The notes under the pieces: generated by a model
Seen by the model: the letters and a program-made list of their open reading frames with translations, nothing else
The model's database searches: none
Told to the model about the DNA's origin: nothing
Translations under genes and position numbers: made by a program
Assembly (NCBI GenBank): GCA_963798655.1
Contig: CAWCUH010000003.1
Coordinates: 186,001 to 250,000, forward strand
Source: CAVSMC01 sp963798655
GTDB taxonomy: Bacteria; Pseudomonadota; Gammaproteobacteria; Burkholderiales; Casimicrobiaceae
Direction: 5' to 3'
DNA: 64,000 nucleotides
In this document: piece by piece, positions 34,940 to 44,562 of the stretch
How the letters are laid out: each line of letters starts with the position of its first letter
Position numbering within the stretch: position 1 is the first letter of the stretch

Positions 34940-37717
34940 ATGCATCTGCGAATCCTCCGTCGTGCCGCTGCGGCCCTGGCCATTGCGTGGCTGATTGCCG
35001 CATGCAGTAACAACGATCCGACCGCGCTCATCAGCTCGGCCAGGGCCTACATGGACAAGGCCGATTACCCGGCCGCGACCATCCAGCTCAAGAACGCGCT
35101 GCAACGCGCGCCGGAAAGCGGCGAAGCGCGCTTCTTGCTCGCACGGGCGCTGCTCGAAAGCGGCGATCCCGCGTCTGCGGAGACCGAGGCGAGGAAGGCG
35201 CTCGCGAGCAAGTATCCGGAGAACGACGTGTTGCCCGTGCTCGTGCGCGCAGTCGTCGCGCAGGGCCAGTTTCGCAAGGCGGTCGACGAATTCGGCAACG
35301 CGAAGCTCTCCGACCCCGCTGCGCAGGCACAGGTCCTCACGTTGATTGCGGTCGCATGGCAGTCGCTGGGCGAGCTCGACAAGGCGACGGCAGTCGCGGA
35401 CGCCGCGCTCGCCGCGAAACCGGACTCGGTGCAGGCACTCGTGGCGAAGGCGGGCATCCTGACGCAGGGCAACGACCTGCCGGGCGCGATCGCACTGCTC
35501 GACAAGGCGCTCGCGACCTCGCCGTCCAATCCCGAGGCGTCGGTATTGAAGGCCGAGATCCTGCGCGCGCAGCGCAAGCCGGCCGAGGCGATCGCCCTGC
35601 TCGACGCGTCCGCCAAGGCGAACGCTTCGGACATGGTGACGCGCTTTGCGCTCGTCGGGAAGCTGATCGGCGTTGGACAGGACGACCGCGCGGCGGCGGT
35701 GGTCGAGGAGATGAAGAAGATCGCGCCCGGTGATTTTCGCACCGTGTACGCCGACGCGCTCGCGTCGTTCGCCCATCACGATTCGGCGCGTGCGCGCGAT
35801 CTCGTCCAGAAGCTGCTCGCGGCGCAACCGAACCATCTGCCGTCGCTCTACCTGTCGGGACTCGTGAACCTCGATCTGAAGCAGTATGCCGCCGCAGAGG
35901 ACTCGCTGCGACGCGTGGTCGCGAAGGCTCCCGGCGAGATCGGCGCCGCGCGCGCGCTCGCGTCGCTGTACCTGCAAACCGGGCGCGCCGGCCAGGCGCT
36001 CGAGGTGCTCGAGCCGGCGCTGCGGCGCGCGCCGAACGATCCCGCGCTGCTGCGCGCGGCAGGCGAGGGCTATCTGCAGACGGCGAACGCCGCGAAGGCT
36101 GCGCAGCTCTACGAGCGCGCGAACGCCGTCGATAAGGGCAATGTCGCGAGCGAGGTGCGGCTCGCGCAGCTGCGCCTCGCGACCGGCGACGTCGGCCGCG
36201 GCATGAGCGACCTCGAATCGCTGTCGCAGTCGGAGACGTCGAACACGCAGGCCGACATGGCGCTGCTGAGCGCACACCTGCGGCGCAGGGAGTTCGACAA
36301 GGCGCTCGACATCGCGGCGACGATCGAGAAGAAGCAACCGTCGGGGCCGCAAGGCCCGTTCGTCCGCGGCGTCGTCTACATGGCGAAGCGTGACTTCGCG
36401 AACGCGCGCAAGAGCTTCGACAAGGCGCTCGACGCGCAATCGAGCTTCTTCCCCGCCGTGTACAACCTCGCGCTGCTCGACGTGCTGGACGGCAAGGCCG
36501 ATGTCGCGCGCAAGCGCTACGAGGCGCTGCTCGTGAAGGAGCCGAAGAACGAGCAGGTGCTGCTCGCCGTCGCGGAGCTGATCGCGATGAGCGGCGGGTC
36601 GGGCGCCGAGCTCAGGGCGGCGCTCGACCGCGCCGTCGAAGCCAATCCCGATTCGGCGCGCGCGCGGACCGCGCTGGTCTCGCATTACCTGAAGATGCGC
36701 GACGCGAAGTCCGCGCTGACCGCCGCGCAGGCCGCTCAGGCGGTGCCGACGCTGCGCAACGAGCCGCAGGTCATCAACGCGCTTGCCGCCGCGCAGCTCG
36801 CATCCGGCGAAACGAACGCGGCGATCGACACGCTGAAGCGGCTCGTGCAGGCATCGCCGCAGAATCCGACCGCGCTGCTCGAGCTCGCCAATGCGTACGC
36901 GATGGCGAAGGACTACGACTCGGCGATCGACGCGTCGAAAAAGGCGCTCGCCATCAACCCGCAGCTCGCGCAGTCATGGGTGGGCCTCGCCAAGGCCTAT
37001 CTGATCGCCGGTCGTCCCGACGCCGCGATCGCCGAGGCGCGCACGCTGCAGCACGACAAGCCCGACAAGGCATTCGGCTACCTGCTCGAGTCCGAGCTCC
37101 TCGCGCAGCAGACGAAGTGGCCGCAGGCGGCCGCCGTCGCGAAGGAGGGACTCGCGCGCGATCCGTCGCCGATGCTCGCCGTGCGCTACATGGTCGCGCT
37201 GCACAACGCCGGCCGCGACGCCGAAGCCGGCGCCTTCGGCGACCGCTGGATGAAGGATCACCCGAAGGACGCGACGATGCATGCGTACTTCGCGCAGCAG
37301 CTGCAACAGCGCAAGGACTGGAAAGGCGCCGCCGCGCATTACCAGGTCGCGCTCGACAACGACCCGGACAACGTGTTGATGCTGAACAACCTCGCGTGGG
37401 CGCTCGGCGAAGCGGGCGACCCGAAGGCGCGCGAGGTCGCCGAGCATGCGTACCGGCAGGCGCCGTTCAACCCGAACGTGATCGACACGCTCGGTTGGGT
37501 CGTGTTGCAGCAGGGCGACGCAGCGCGGGCGGTTCAGCTGTTGCGCATGGCGACGAATCTCGCGCCGGGCGATCCGTCGATCCGCTTTCACTATGCGAAG
37601 GCGCTGATCAAGACCGGCGATCGCAGCGGCGCGAAGCGCGAGCTCGACGCGGTCACCTCGTCCGATCGCGGGGCGCCGCTGAAGAGCGAAGCCGAAAAGT
37701 TGCGCAGCGAACTTTGA
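34940..37717 (+). CDS. prsT: PrsT, TPR-repeat lipoprotein of the PEP-CTERM system
   Basis: 925 aa. The signal sequence ends in a lipobox (LIAAC, Cys22), so the mature protein is lipid-anchored, probably to the inner leaflet of the outer membrane. The remainder is a long alpha-solenoid with about 20 tetratricopeptide repeats, for example AAIQLKNAL-type helices at 50 and NNLAWALGEAGDPKAREVAEHA near 800. The family is restricted to exosortase-A exopolysaccharide loci and is thought to help secretion or assembly of polymer. ATG 34940 is chosen because it begins the signal peptide; the open frame further upstream overlaps prsR and is not coding. Confidence 0.9.
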   Translation: MHLRILRRAAAALAIAWLIAACSNNDPTALISSARAYMDKADYPAATIQLKNALQRAPESGEARFLLARALLESGDPASAETEARKALASKYPENDVLPVLVRAVVAQGQFRKAVDEFGNAKLSDPAAQAQVLTLIAVAWQSLGELDKATAVADAALAAKPDSVQALVAKAGILTQGNDLPGAIALLDKALATSPSNPEASVLKAEILRAQRKPAEAIALLDASAKANASDMVTRFALVGKLIGVGQDDRAAAVVEEMKKIAPGDFRTVYADALASFAHHDSARARDLVQKLLAAQPNHLPSLYLSGLVNLDLKQYAAAEDSLRRVVAKAPGEIGAARALASLYLQTGRAGQALEVLEPALRRAPNDPALLRAAGEGYLQTANAAKAAQLYERANAVDKGNVASEVRLAQLRLATGDVGRGMSDLESLSQSETSNTQADMALLSAHLRRREFDKALDIAATIEKKQPSGPQGPFVRGVVYMAKRDFANARKSFDKALDAQSSFFPAVYNLALLDVLDGKADVARKRYEALLVKEPKNEQVLLAVAELIAMSGGSGAELRAALDRAVEANPDSARARTALVSHYLKMRDAKSALTAAQAAQAVPTLRNEPQVINALAAAQLASGETNAAIDTLKRLVQASPQNPTALLELANAYAMAKDYDSAIDASKKALAINPQLAQSWVGLAKAYLIAGRPDAAIAEARTLQHDKPDKAFGYLLESELLAQQTKWPQAAAVAKEGLARDPSPMLAVRYMVALHNAGRDAEAGAFGDRWMKDHPKDATMHAYFAQQLQQRKDWKGAAAHYQVALDNDPDNVLMLNNLAWALGEAGDPKAREVAEHAYRQAPFNPNVIDTLGWVVLQQGDAARAVQLLRMATNLAPGDPSIRFHYAKALIKTGDRSGAKRELDAVTSSDRGAPLKSEAEKLRSEL

Positions 37718-37787
37718 GCGACCCACGAATGTCGATGCTCGACTCCTTAAACGATCACGTGCACGTGCAAGCGATGCACCGAACGAC

Positions 37788-39083
37788 ATGAATGCAACGG
37801 CTTCCCGGACGCTCGCCGTCGTCGGCCTCGGCTACGTGGGCTTGCCGCTTGCCGTCGAGTTCGGCAAGAAGTGCGCAACGATCGGTTACGACCTGTCGGC
37901 GGCGAAGATCGAAGCGTATCGGCGCCGCGTCGACCCGACCGGCGAAGTATCGTCCGCCGATCTCGAGGCGGCGGTCCGGCTGACGGTCACCGACGACCCG
38001 GCGGCGCTGAAGCAGGCGGACTTCATCATCGTCGCCGTGCCCACCCCGGTCGACGATGCGCATCAACCGGATTTCGCCCCGTTGCTCGGTGCGAGCGAAA
38101 CGGTGGGCCGTAACCTCAAGCGCGGTGCGATCGTCGTGTTCGAGTCGACCGTGTATCCCGGCGCCACCGAGGAGATCTGCGTCCCGGTGATCGAGAAGCA
38201 CTCGGGCATGAAATGGCGGCGCGACTTCTTCGTCGGCTATTCGCCGGAGCGCATCAACCCCGGCGACAAGGAGCACACGCTGCGCCGGATCACCAAGGTC
38301 GTGTCGGGCGACACGCCGCAGACGCTCGAACGTGTCGCGGAAGTCTACGGCGCCGTCGTCGACGCCGGCGTATATCGGGCGTCGAGCATCAAGGTCGCCG
38401 AGGCGGCGAAAGTCATCGAGAACACGCAGCGCGACTTGAACATCGCGCTCATGAACGAGCTCGCGCTGATTTTCCACAAGATCGGCATCGACACCACCGA
38501 GGTGCTCGAGGCGGCGGGGACGAAGTGGAACTTCCTGCCGTTCCGTCCGGGACTCGTCGGCGGCCACTGCATCGGCGTCGATCCGTATTACCTCACGCAC
38601 AAGGCCGACAAGCTCGGCTATCACCCGCAGGTGATCCTCGCCGGCCGCCGCATCAACGACGGCATGGGGAAGTACGTCGCCGAGCAGACGGTGAAGCACA
38701 TGATCCAGGCGGGCTTTCCGGTCAAGGGCGCGAACGTCGTCGTGCTCGGCCTCACGTTCAAGGAGAACTGCCCGGACCTGCGCAACTCGCGCGTGATCGA
38801 CGTCGTGCACGAGCTTCAGTCGTACGGCGCGTCGGTGCACGTGCACGATCCGATCGCCGACGTCGCCGAGGCGCGCCACGAGTACGGCGTCGATCTCGTC
38901 GACTGGGACGCGCTGCCGCGCGCGCATGCGATCGTTGCCGCCGTCGCGCATCGCGAGTTCCGCGAGCGGCCGCTCGCCGACTTCGCCGGCAAGCTCGAGA
39001 AGGGCGGCCTGTACGTCGACGTCAAATGCCAGGCCGACGCGGCGGCGTTGCGCGCGCTCGGCGTCAACGTATGGCGGCTGTGA
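37788..39083 (+). CDS. tviB: UDP-N-acetylglucosamine/galactosamine 6-dehydrogenase, TviB/VipA family
   Basis: 431 aa NAD-dependent nucleotide-sugar dehydrogenase that oxidises C6 of a UDP-HexNAc to the uronic acid. The NAD loop AVVGLGYVGLPLAVEFG is at residues 10-26, with STVYPGATEE, the catalytic Cys261 in GGHCIGVDPYYL and VVLGLTFKENCPDLRNS. Sequence character fits the Vi-antigen TviB branch rather than UDP-glucose dehydrogenase. It is followed by the epimerase with an overlap, the order known from Vi and WbpO/WbpP pathways. Together they would supply UDP-GalNAcA, giving the polymer free carboxyl groups. Confidence 0.88.
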   Translation: MNATASRTLAVVGLGYVGLPLAVEFGKKCATIGYDLSAAKIEAYRRRVDPTGEVSSADLEAAVRLTVTDDPAALKQADFIIVAVPTPVDDAHQPDFAPLLGASETVGRNLKRGAIVVFESTVYPGATEEICVPVIEKHSGMKWRRDFFVGYSPERINPGDKEHTLRRITKVVSGDTPQTLERVAEVYGAVVDAGVYRASSIKVAEAAKVIENTQRDLNIALMNELALIFHKIGIDTTEVLEAAGTKWNFLPFRPGLVGGHCIGVDPYYLTHKADKLGYHPQVILAGRRINDGMGKYVAEQTVKHMIQAGFPVKGANVVVLGLTFKENCPDLRNSRVIDVVHELQSYGASVHVHDPIADVAEARHEYGVDLVDWDALPRAHAIVAAVAHREFRERPLADFAGKLEKGGLYVDVKCQADAAALRALGVNVWRL

Positions 39084-40165
39084 CGAGCCGCGCGCATCTG
39101 CCGTCCGCGCTCGCCGCCGCGCACGCCGCGCTGAGCGCGCGCCCGCGCCGCTGGCTCGTCACCGGCAGCGCCGGTTTCATCGGCTCGCACCTGACCGAGG
39201 CGTTGCTCGCGCTCGGACAGCACGTCGTGAGCGTCGACAACTTCGCGACCGGCCACCGGCGCAACCTCGACGCCGTCGCCGATGCGCTCGGGGATGCCTG
39301 GAAGCGCCACACGTTCATCGAGGGCGACATCGGCGACGCTGAGCTCGCGCGCCGCGCATGCCGCGGCGTGGACGTCGTGCTGCACCAGGCGGCGCTCGGC
39401 TCGGTGCCGCGCTCGATCTCCGACCCGCTCGCAACGCATGCGACCAACGCGACCGGTACGCTGAACATGCTGGTTGCCGCTCGTGACGCCGGCGTGCGAC
39501 GCTTCATCTACGCCGCGTCGAGCTCGACGTACGGCGATCATCCCGGGCTGCCGAAAGTCGAGGATGCGATCGGCCGTCCGCTGTCGCCGTATGCGGTCAC
39601 CAAGTTCGTGAACGAGCTCTACGCCGACGTGTTCGGCCGCTGCTACGCGCTTCCCTGCATCGGGCTGCGCTATTTCAACGTGTTCGGACCGCGCCAGGAC
39701 CCGGACGGTGCCTACGCCGCCGTCATTCCGCGCTGGGTCGCGGCGATGCTGGAGGGCAGGCCGGTGTCGATCTACGGCGACGGCGAAACGACGCGCGACT
39801 TCTGCTACGTCGCGAATGTCGTGCAGGCCAATCTCCTTGCAGCGACGGTTGCCGACGATCATGCGATCGGCGAGGTGTACAACGTCGCCGTCGGCGGCCG
39901 ACTGTCGCTGAACGAGCTGCACGCGATGCTGCGAGCGGAGATTGCCGCGCGCCATCCGGACCTCGCGATCGCGCCGCCGATTCACGAGGCTTTCCGGCCG
40001 GGCGACGTCCGTCATTCGCAGGCCGACATCGGCAAGGCGCAACGGCTCCTCGGCTACGAGCCGACGCACGACGTGCACACCGGGCTCGCCGAAGCGCTGC
40101 CGTGGTACGAGGCGAATCCCGGCGCGTCGATCGCGCTGACGGGGAGGATACGCGGTGTCGCGTAG
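39071..40165 (+). CDS. tviC: UDP-HexNAc 4-epimerase, TviC/WbpP family
   Basis: 364 aa extended short-chain dehydrogenase interconverting gluco- and galacto-configured UDP-N-acetyl sugars or uronates. NAD loop WLVTGSAGFIGSHLTEALL, active-site SSSTYGDHPG and YAVTK (Tyr-x3-Lys), and IGLRYFNVFGPRQDPDGAYA are seen. ATG 39071 overlaps the dehydrogenase stop. GTG 39080, which forms a GTGA overlap, is an equally good start. The N-terminal 28 residues before the NAD loop match the TviC/WbpP branch, which is longer than GalE. Confidence 0.88.
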   Translation: MAAVTSRAHLPSALAAAHAALSARPRRWLVTGSAGFIGSHLTEALLALGQHVVSVDNFATGHRRNLDAVADALGDAWKRHTFIEGDIGDAELARRACRGVDVVLHQAALGSVPRSISDPLATHATNATGTLNMLVAARDAGVRRFIYAASSSTYGDHPGLPKVEDAIGRPLSPYAVTKFVNELYADVFGRCYALPCIGLRYFNVFGPRQDPDGAYAAVIPRWVAAMLEGRPVSIYGDGETTRDFCYVANVVQANLLAATVADDHAIGEVYNVAVGGRLSLNELHAMLRAEIAARHPDLAIAPPIHEAFRPGDVRHSQADIGKAQRLLGYEPTHDVHTGLAEALPWYEANPGASIALTGRIRGVA

Positions 40166-41103
40166 CCGTCGCGAGTTCGCCGCGCGCGCAGCGGGCATGG
40201 CGTGGCTGCTGATCGGCGTGGTCGCCGGAGCCGCGTTTGCGCAGGCGCCGGGCGATGCGCCTGGACTGGTCGCGCAGGCGGTCGCCTACGAGCACGGCGA
40301 AGGCGTGCCGAAGGATGCGCTGCGCGCGGCGGCGCTGTACTGCGAAGCGGCGCGCGCCGGCGACGCGGACGCGCTGTTCGGGCTTGGCTGGATGTACGCG
40401 AACGGCCGCGGCGTCGCCCGCGACGACGCGATCGCGAGCGCGCTGCTCACGCAGGCGGCCGCCGCCGGCAACGCGCAAGCGCATCGGCTCGCCGGCGTGA
40501 TCGGCGCCGCTCGCGGGACGCTGCCCGAGTGCCTGATGCAGACGGCGGCGGACGCCCCGATGGTCGTCGACGCCCGACACCGGCACGCTCGCCCGCGTCG
40601 AAGCCGATGCCGATGCCGACGTCGATCCGTTCGCCGAGCTGACGCCGCCGAAGCGCAAGATCGCGGATCTCGTCACGCGCACCGCGCAACGTTACGCCAT
40701 CGACCCGCGGCTCGCGCTCGCCGTCATCGCCGCCGAGTCGAACTTCGAGCCGAACGCGCATTCGGACAAGGACGCGCGCGGACTGATGCAGCTGATTCCG
40801 GAAACTGCAGCGCGATTCAACGTGCGCAAGGCATTCAACGTCGGCGAGAACTTGCGCGGCGGTCTCACGTACCTGCGCTGGCTCCTTGCGTATTACCAGG
40901 GCGACGTCGTCTACGCGGTCGCGGCCTACAACGCCGGCGAGCGTGCCGTCGATCGATATGGAGGGGTGCCCCCGTATCCGGAGACGCGCGAATACGTGCG
41001 CAAGGTGCTCGGCTGGTTTCGCAGCCACTATCATCCGTACGATCCGGCGGTCGTCGTCGAGCCGTCGCCGCTCGTCGTGTCGGCCGGCGCGCGCGCGCGC
41101 TGA
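40155..41103 (+). pseudogene. Sel1-repeat lytic transglycosylase, one frameshift
   Basis: A GTG start after GGGGAGG, overlapping the epimerase stop. The first frame has a signal peptide (AWLLIGVVAGAAFA) and Sel1-like repeats (AVAYEHGEGVPKDALRAAAL, FGLGWMYANGRGV). One extra base at 40571-40575 moves the frame. The continuing frame holds the SLT catalytic domain: LALAVIAAESNFEPNAHSDK with catalytic Glu, RGLMQLIPETAARF, and AVAAYNAGERAVDRYGGVPPY. Repaired, it would be about 315 aa. It would cleave peptidoglycan, for instance to make room for envelope complexes. Confidence 0.78.
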
Positions 41104-41110
41104 AGCGGCG

Positions 41111-41906
41111 ATGCGCGCGCTGCGTCTCGATGCTGTCGTGGGGGCGAGCGTGATTGCCGCGACGATCGTGTCCGCCGCCGTTGCATCGGCGGCCGAGATG
41201 AGCGCGACGATCGAGCGCGTCAAGCCGTCGATCGTCGCCGTCGGCACGTTCGAGCGCACGCGCACGCCGGCGTTCGATTTCCACGGCACGGGCTTCGTCG
41301 TCGGCGACGGCACGCTGATCGCGACCAACGCGCACGTGCTGCCGATCATCCTCGACTCCGCACATTCCGAGTCGCTCGCCGTCGTGCTGCCGGCGCCGGC
41401 GAAAGAGGGCAAGCAGCGGGTGCAGATGCGCGAGGCGCGCCAGATCGTCGTCGATCCCGGATTCCGACCTCGCGCTGTTGCGCATCACCGGGCCTGCGCT
41501 GCCGGCGCTGAAGCTGCGCGATGCGGACACCGTGCGCGAGGGCGACAGCGTAATGTTCACCGGATTCCCGATCGGCGCCGTGATCGGTCTTTATCCGGCG
41601 ACGCATCGCGGCATCGTCTCGGCGATCACGCCGATCGCGATTCCACAGCGCAGCGCATCGCAGCTCGACGCGGCGACGATACGCCGCCTCGCGAGCGGAG
41701 CGTTCCCGGTGTTCCAGCTCGACGCGACCGCGTATCCGGGCAACAGCGGCAGCCCGCTGCTCGATCCGGCCAGCGGCGATGTCATCGGCGTCGTCAACAT
41801 GGTGTTCGTCAAGGGCACGAAGGAAGCCGCGCTGACGCAGCCGTCGGGCATCACGTACGCGGTTCCCGCGTCGCACTTGCGCGCGCTGATGCAACGGGCG
41901 CGCTAG
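41111..41906 (+). pseudogene. S1C trypsin-like serine protease, one frameshift
   Basis: The frame from ATG 41111 has a signal peptide (VIAATIVSAAVASAA) and the catalytic His in LIATNAHVLP. An extra G at about 41459 shifts it. The continuing frame has the catalytic Asp (DSDLALLRI) and Ser (YPGNSGSPLLDP) and ends at 41906. Length and motifs fit a periplasmic protease without PDZ domain. The triad would be intact after correcting one base. It lies 7 bases after the lytic transglycosylase and 14 before the YdcF-like gene, so the three probably share a transcript. Confidence 0.78.
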
Positions 41907-41920
41907 GGGCGCGCGGCGTC

Positions 41921-42709
41921 GTGATCGACGCGTCGCTCGCCGATCCGTTCTGGTGGCGGTCGTTCGCGAAGGCGCTGGTTCTTCCGCCGGCGGCGCTGCT
42001 GATCGTCGCCGTCGCGGGTCTTGCACTGATGGGGCGTCGGCCGCGAGCCGGCCGTGCGCTCGCGCTGACCGGCGTCGTCGCGCTCGCGCTGCTGTCGATG
42101 CCGGCGATCGGTGTGCTGCTGCTGCGTGCGGTCTATGCGGGCGCGCCCTTCGATGCGTCTCAGGTGGACGGCGCGCGCGCGATCGTCATCCTCGGCGGCG
42201 GCATTCGTCGCCACGCGCCCGAGTATGGCGGCGACACGCTCGCGCGTTTGACGCTCGAGCGCGTGCGCTACGGTGCGCGGGTCGCCAAGCAGACGTCGCT
42301 GCCGGTGCTCGTGTCCGGCGGCGTTGGCCTGTCCGGCGGCGCGAGCGAGGCGTCGCTGATGCGCGACGCGCTGCAGGACGAGTTCGGCGTTGCCGTGCGC
42401 TGGGTCGAGGACCGCTCGCGCAACACGCACGAGAACGCGCAGATGAGCGCGGCCATGCTCAAAGCCGATGGCGTCGATCGCGTGGTGCTGATCGGACACG
42501 GCTTCGACATGCCACGCGCGCGTGCGGAGTTCGCCGCCGCGGGAATCGCGACGATCGCGGCGCCGACCGGCATCCCGCCGCCAACGGACGGCACGCTGCT
42601 CGACTTCGTGCCGAGCGTAAGCGGCCTCACCGACAGCTATTACGCGCTCTACGAGCTCATTGGCGAGGCGGTGCGCCGGTTGAGCACGGTGGCGGCGCAC
42701 CCGCAGTAG
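41921..42709 (+). CDS. YdcF/ElyC-like membrane protein (DUF218)
   Basis: 262 aa. Two membrane helices at the N-terminus (VLPPAALLIVAVAGLALM and ALALTGVVALALLSMPAIGVLLL) are followed by a DUF218 domain: AIVILGGGIRRHAPEYGG, SGGVGLSGGASEASLM, the acidic EDRSRNTHENA motif and VVLIGHGFDMPRA. Family members such as ElyC and SanA affect envelope integrity and undecaprenyl-phosphate carrier metabolism. GTG 41921 is selected because it precedes the first helix by 10 residues. Its place beside polysaccharide genes fits a carrier-lipid role, by inference. Confidence 0.8.
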   Translation: MIDASLADPFWWRSFAKALVLPPAALLIVAVAGLALMGRRPRAGRALALTGVVALALLSMPAIGVLLLRAVYAGAPFDASQVDGARAIVILGGGIRRHAPEYGGDTLARLTLERVRYGARVAKQTSLPVLVSGGVGLSGGASEASLMRDALQDEFGVAVRWVEDRSRNTHENAQMSAAMLKADGVDRVVLIGHGFDMPRARAEFAAAGIATIAAPTGIPPPTDGTLLDFVPSVSGLTDSYYALYELIGEAVRRLSTVAAHPQ

Positions 42710-42772
42710 CCGAACGACGGCGCCGCAGCTCCATCGCTTGAAACGCGCGCCCGCGGCAGCCATCTGCCGCAG

Positions 42773-43813
42773 ATGCCGCTCGATTCCGTCCGCGATATTC
42801 CCGGCGCCCGGCTTGTCCCCGTCGAAGGTGCCGATGCGCACACCACCGTCGACGTTGCGCCCTCTGCACCGGATGCGCCGCTGCACGACGCCTATTCCGA
42901 GGCGGTGACATCGGCCGTCGCCCGCGTCGCGCCGGCGGTCGCGCACCTGCGAGTCGAGAAGAAGCCGCGCGGTCGGCGGCCGTCGCATCAGGGCTCGGGC
43001 TCCGGCTTCGTGATCACGCCCGACGGCTACCTGCTGACGAACAGCCACGTCGCCGGCACGGCGGCGGCGATCGAGGTGACGCTACCCGACGGGCGCATCG
43101 TGCCGGCCGACATCGTGGGCGACGATCCGGACAGCGATCTCGCACTGCTGAAGATCGCCGCGCATGATCTTGCGTACTGCCGACTCGGCGATTCGACGCG
43201 CGTTCGCGTCGGCCAGGTCGCGATCGCAATCGGCAGCCCGTACGGATTCCAGCATTCGGTCACCGCCGGCATCGTGAGCGCACTCGGCCGCTCGATGCGC
43301 GCGCAGAGCGGCCGCCTGATCGACAACGTGCTGCAGACCGACGCGGCGCTCAATCCGGGAAACTCCGGCGGGCCGCTCGTCGATTCGCGCGGCGACGTCG
43401 TCGGCGTCAACACCGCGGTGATCCTTCCGGCGCAAGGCATCTGCTTCGCGATCGCCGCTTCGACGGCCGAGCGCGTCGTCGTCGCATTGATCCGCGACGG
43501 TCGCGTGCGCCGCGCGTGGCTTGGCGTCGGCGGCGTCGGCGTGCCGATCGCGCGGCGCGTCGTCCGCCATTTCGATCTGCCGGCGCCGACCGGCGTTCGC
43601 ATCGACGCGGTGGAGCCCGGCTCGCCGGCGGCGAGCGCCGGCATTGCGCGCGGCGACCTGGTCGTCGCCGTCGACGACGCGCCGATCGCCGACGTCGATG
43701 CACTTCAGCGCGCGCTTGGGGCGGACGCGATCGGACGCGCGCTCGACATCACGCTCGTCCGTCGCGACCGCAAGCTCGTGGTGCGCGCGGTTCCGCGCGA
43801 GTCGCCGCGCTGA
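42773..43813 (+). CDS. HtrA/Deg-like S1C protease with PDZ domain, no signal peptide
   Basis: 346 aa. Complete triad: His92 (LLTNSHVAGT), Asp122 (DSDLALLKI) and Ser198 (LNPGNSGGPLVDS). Residues 250-340 are one PDZ domain (GVRIDAVEPGSPAASAGIARGDLVVAVDD). The N-terminus is polar, with no signal peptide or membrane helix, unlike DegP or DegS, so it may be cytoplasmic, or the true start may lie elsewhere. In-frame upstream sequence shows no alternative signal. It is 63 bases after the YdcF-like gene on the same strand. Confidence 0.85.
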   Translation: MPLDSVRDIPGARLVPVEGADAHTTVDVAPSAPDAPLHDAYSEAVTSAVARVAPAVAHLRVEKKPRGRRPSHQGSGSGFVITPDGYLLTNSHVAGTAAAIEVTLPDGRIVPADIVGDDPDSDLALLKIAAHDLAYCRLGDSTRVRVGQVAIAIGSPYGFQHSVTAGIVSALGRSMRAQSGRLIDNVLQTDAALNPGNSGGPLVDSRGDVVGVNTAVILPAQGICFAIAASTAERVVVALIRDGRVRRAWLGVGGVGVPIARRVVRHFDLPAPTGVRIDAVEPGSPAASAGIARGDLVVAVDDAPIADVDALQRALGADAIGRALDITLVRRDRKLVVRAVPRESPR

Positions 43814-43989
43814 TCGACGCGCGGACGACGAGTCGACGCGCTGTTGCGGCGCTCACGCGCTGCATGAATGCATCGCGCGCAGCGATCGCGGTACGCGCAT
43901 CTGCGCGTCGGCTCGTGCAGGCGATCGGCTAGGCATTCGCGTCGAACTGTGAAACAATCGCCGCAACTCATTGTTTTGGGGTGACCGCG

Positions 43990-44553
43990 ATGCTGGATCG
44001 CGACGGTTATCGCCCGAACGTCGCCATCGTCATCGTCAACGGCAAGAATCAGGTCTTTTGGGGCAAGAGGGTACGCGAACACTCGTGGCAATTTCCGCAA
44101 GGCGGCATCAATCCGGGGGAACCGCCTGAGCAGGCGATGTACCGGGAGCTCCACGAGGAGGTCGGACTCAAGCCGCAACACGTCAGGATTCTCGGCCGCA
44201 CGCGCGACTGGCTGCGTTACGAAGTGCCGCAACACTGGATCAAGCGCGAGTGGCGCGGCAGCTACCGTGGGCAGAAGCAGATCTGGTATCTGATCCGGCT
44301 CGTCGGCCGCGACACCGACGTGTCGCTGCGCGCCTCCGAGCATCCCGAGTTCGACGCGTGGCGCTGGCACGACTACTGGGTGCCGCTCGACACGGTCATC
44401 GAATTCAAGCGCGAGGTGTACCGGCGCGCGCTCACCGAGCTCGAGCGCTATCTGCATCAGCGGCCGCAGACACGCCGCGAGCGGCTGTACGGCCTCGCGC
44501 ATCCGGCGATGCCCGATTCGTACGCCGACCCGACGCCGACCACCAACGACTAG
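43990..44553 (+). CDS. rppH: RNA pyrophosphohydrolase RppH
   Basis: 187 aa Nudix hydrolase that removes pyrophosphate from 5'-triphosphorylated RNA, starting mRNA decay. The Nudix box GGINPGEPPEQAMYRELHEE lies near residues 38-57, with the family-specific HSWQFPQGG before it and WLRYEVPQHWIKREWRGSYRGQKQIWY after. ATG 43990 (MLDRDGYRPNV) matches the usual N-terminus and follows GGGGTGA; the GTG at 43981 is three codons upstream. It is convergent with the Yip1 gene, 9 bases away. Confidence 0.93.
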   Translation: MLDRDGYRPNVAIVIVNGKNQVFWGKRVREHSWQFPQGGINPGEPPEQAMYRELHEEVGLKPQHVRILGRTRDWLRYEVPQHWIKREWRGSYRGQKQIWYLIRLVGRDTDVSLRASEHPEFDAWRWHDYWVPLDTVIEFKREVYRRALTELERYLHQRPQTRRERLYGLAHPAMPDSYADPTPTTND

Positions 44554-44562
44554 CCGGATCGA

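Noticed and set aside
40447..43048. Several minus-strand frames over the protease/YdcF genes
   Set aside because: Shadows of frames that contain complete catalytic motifs on the plus strand.
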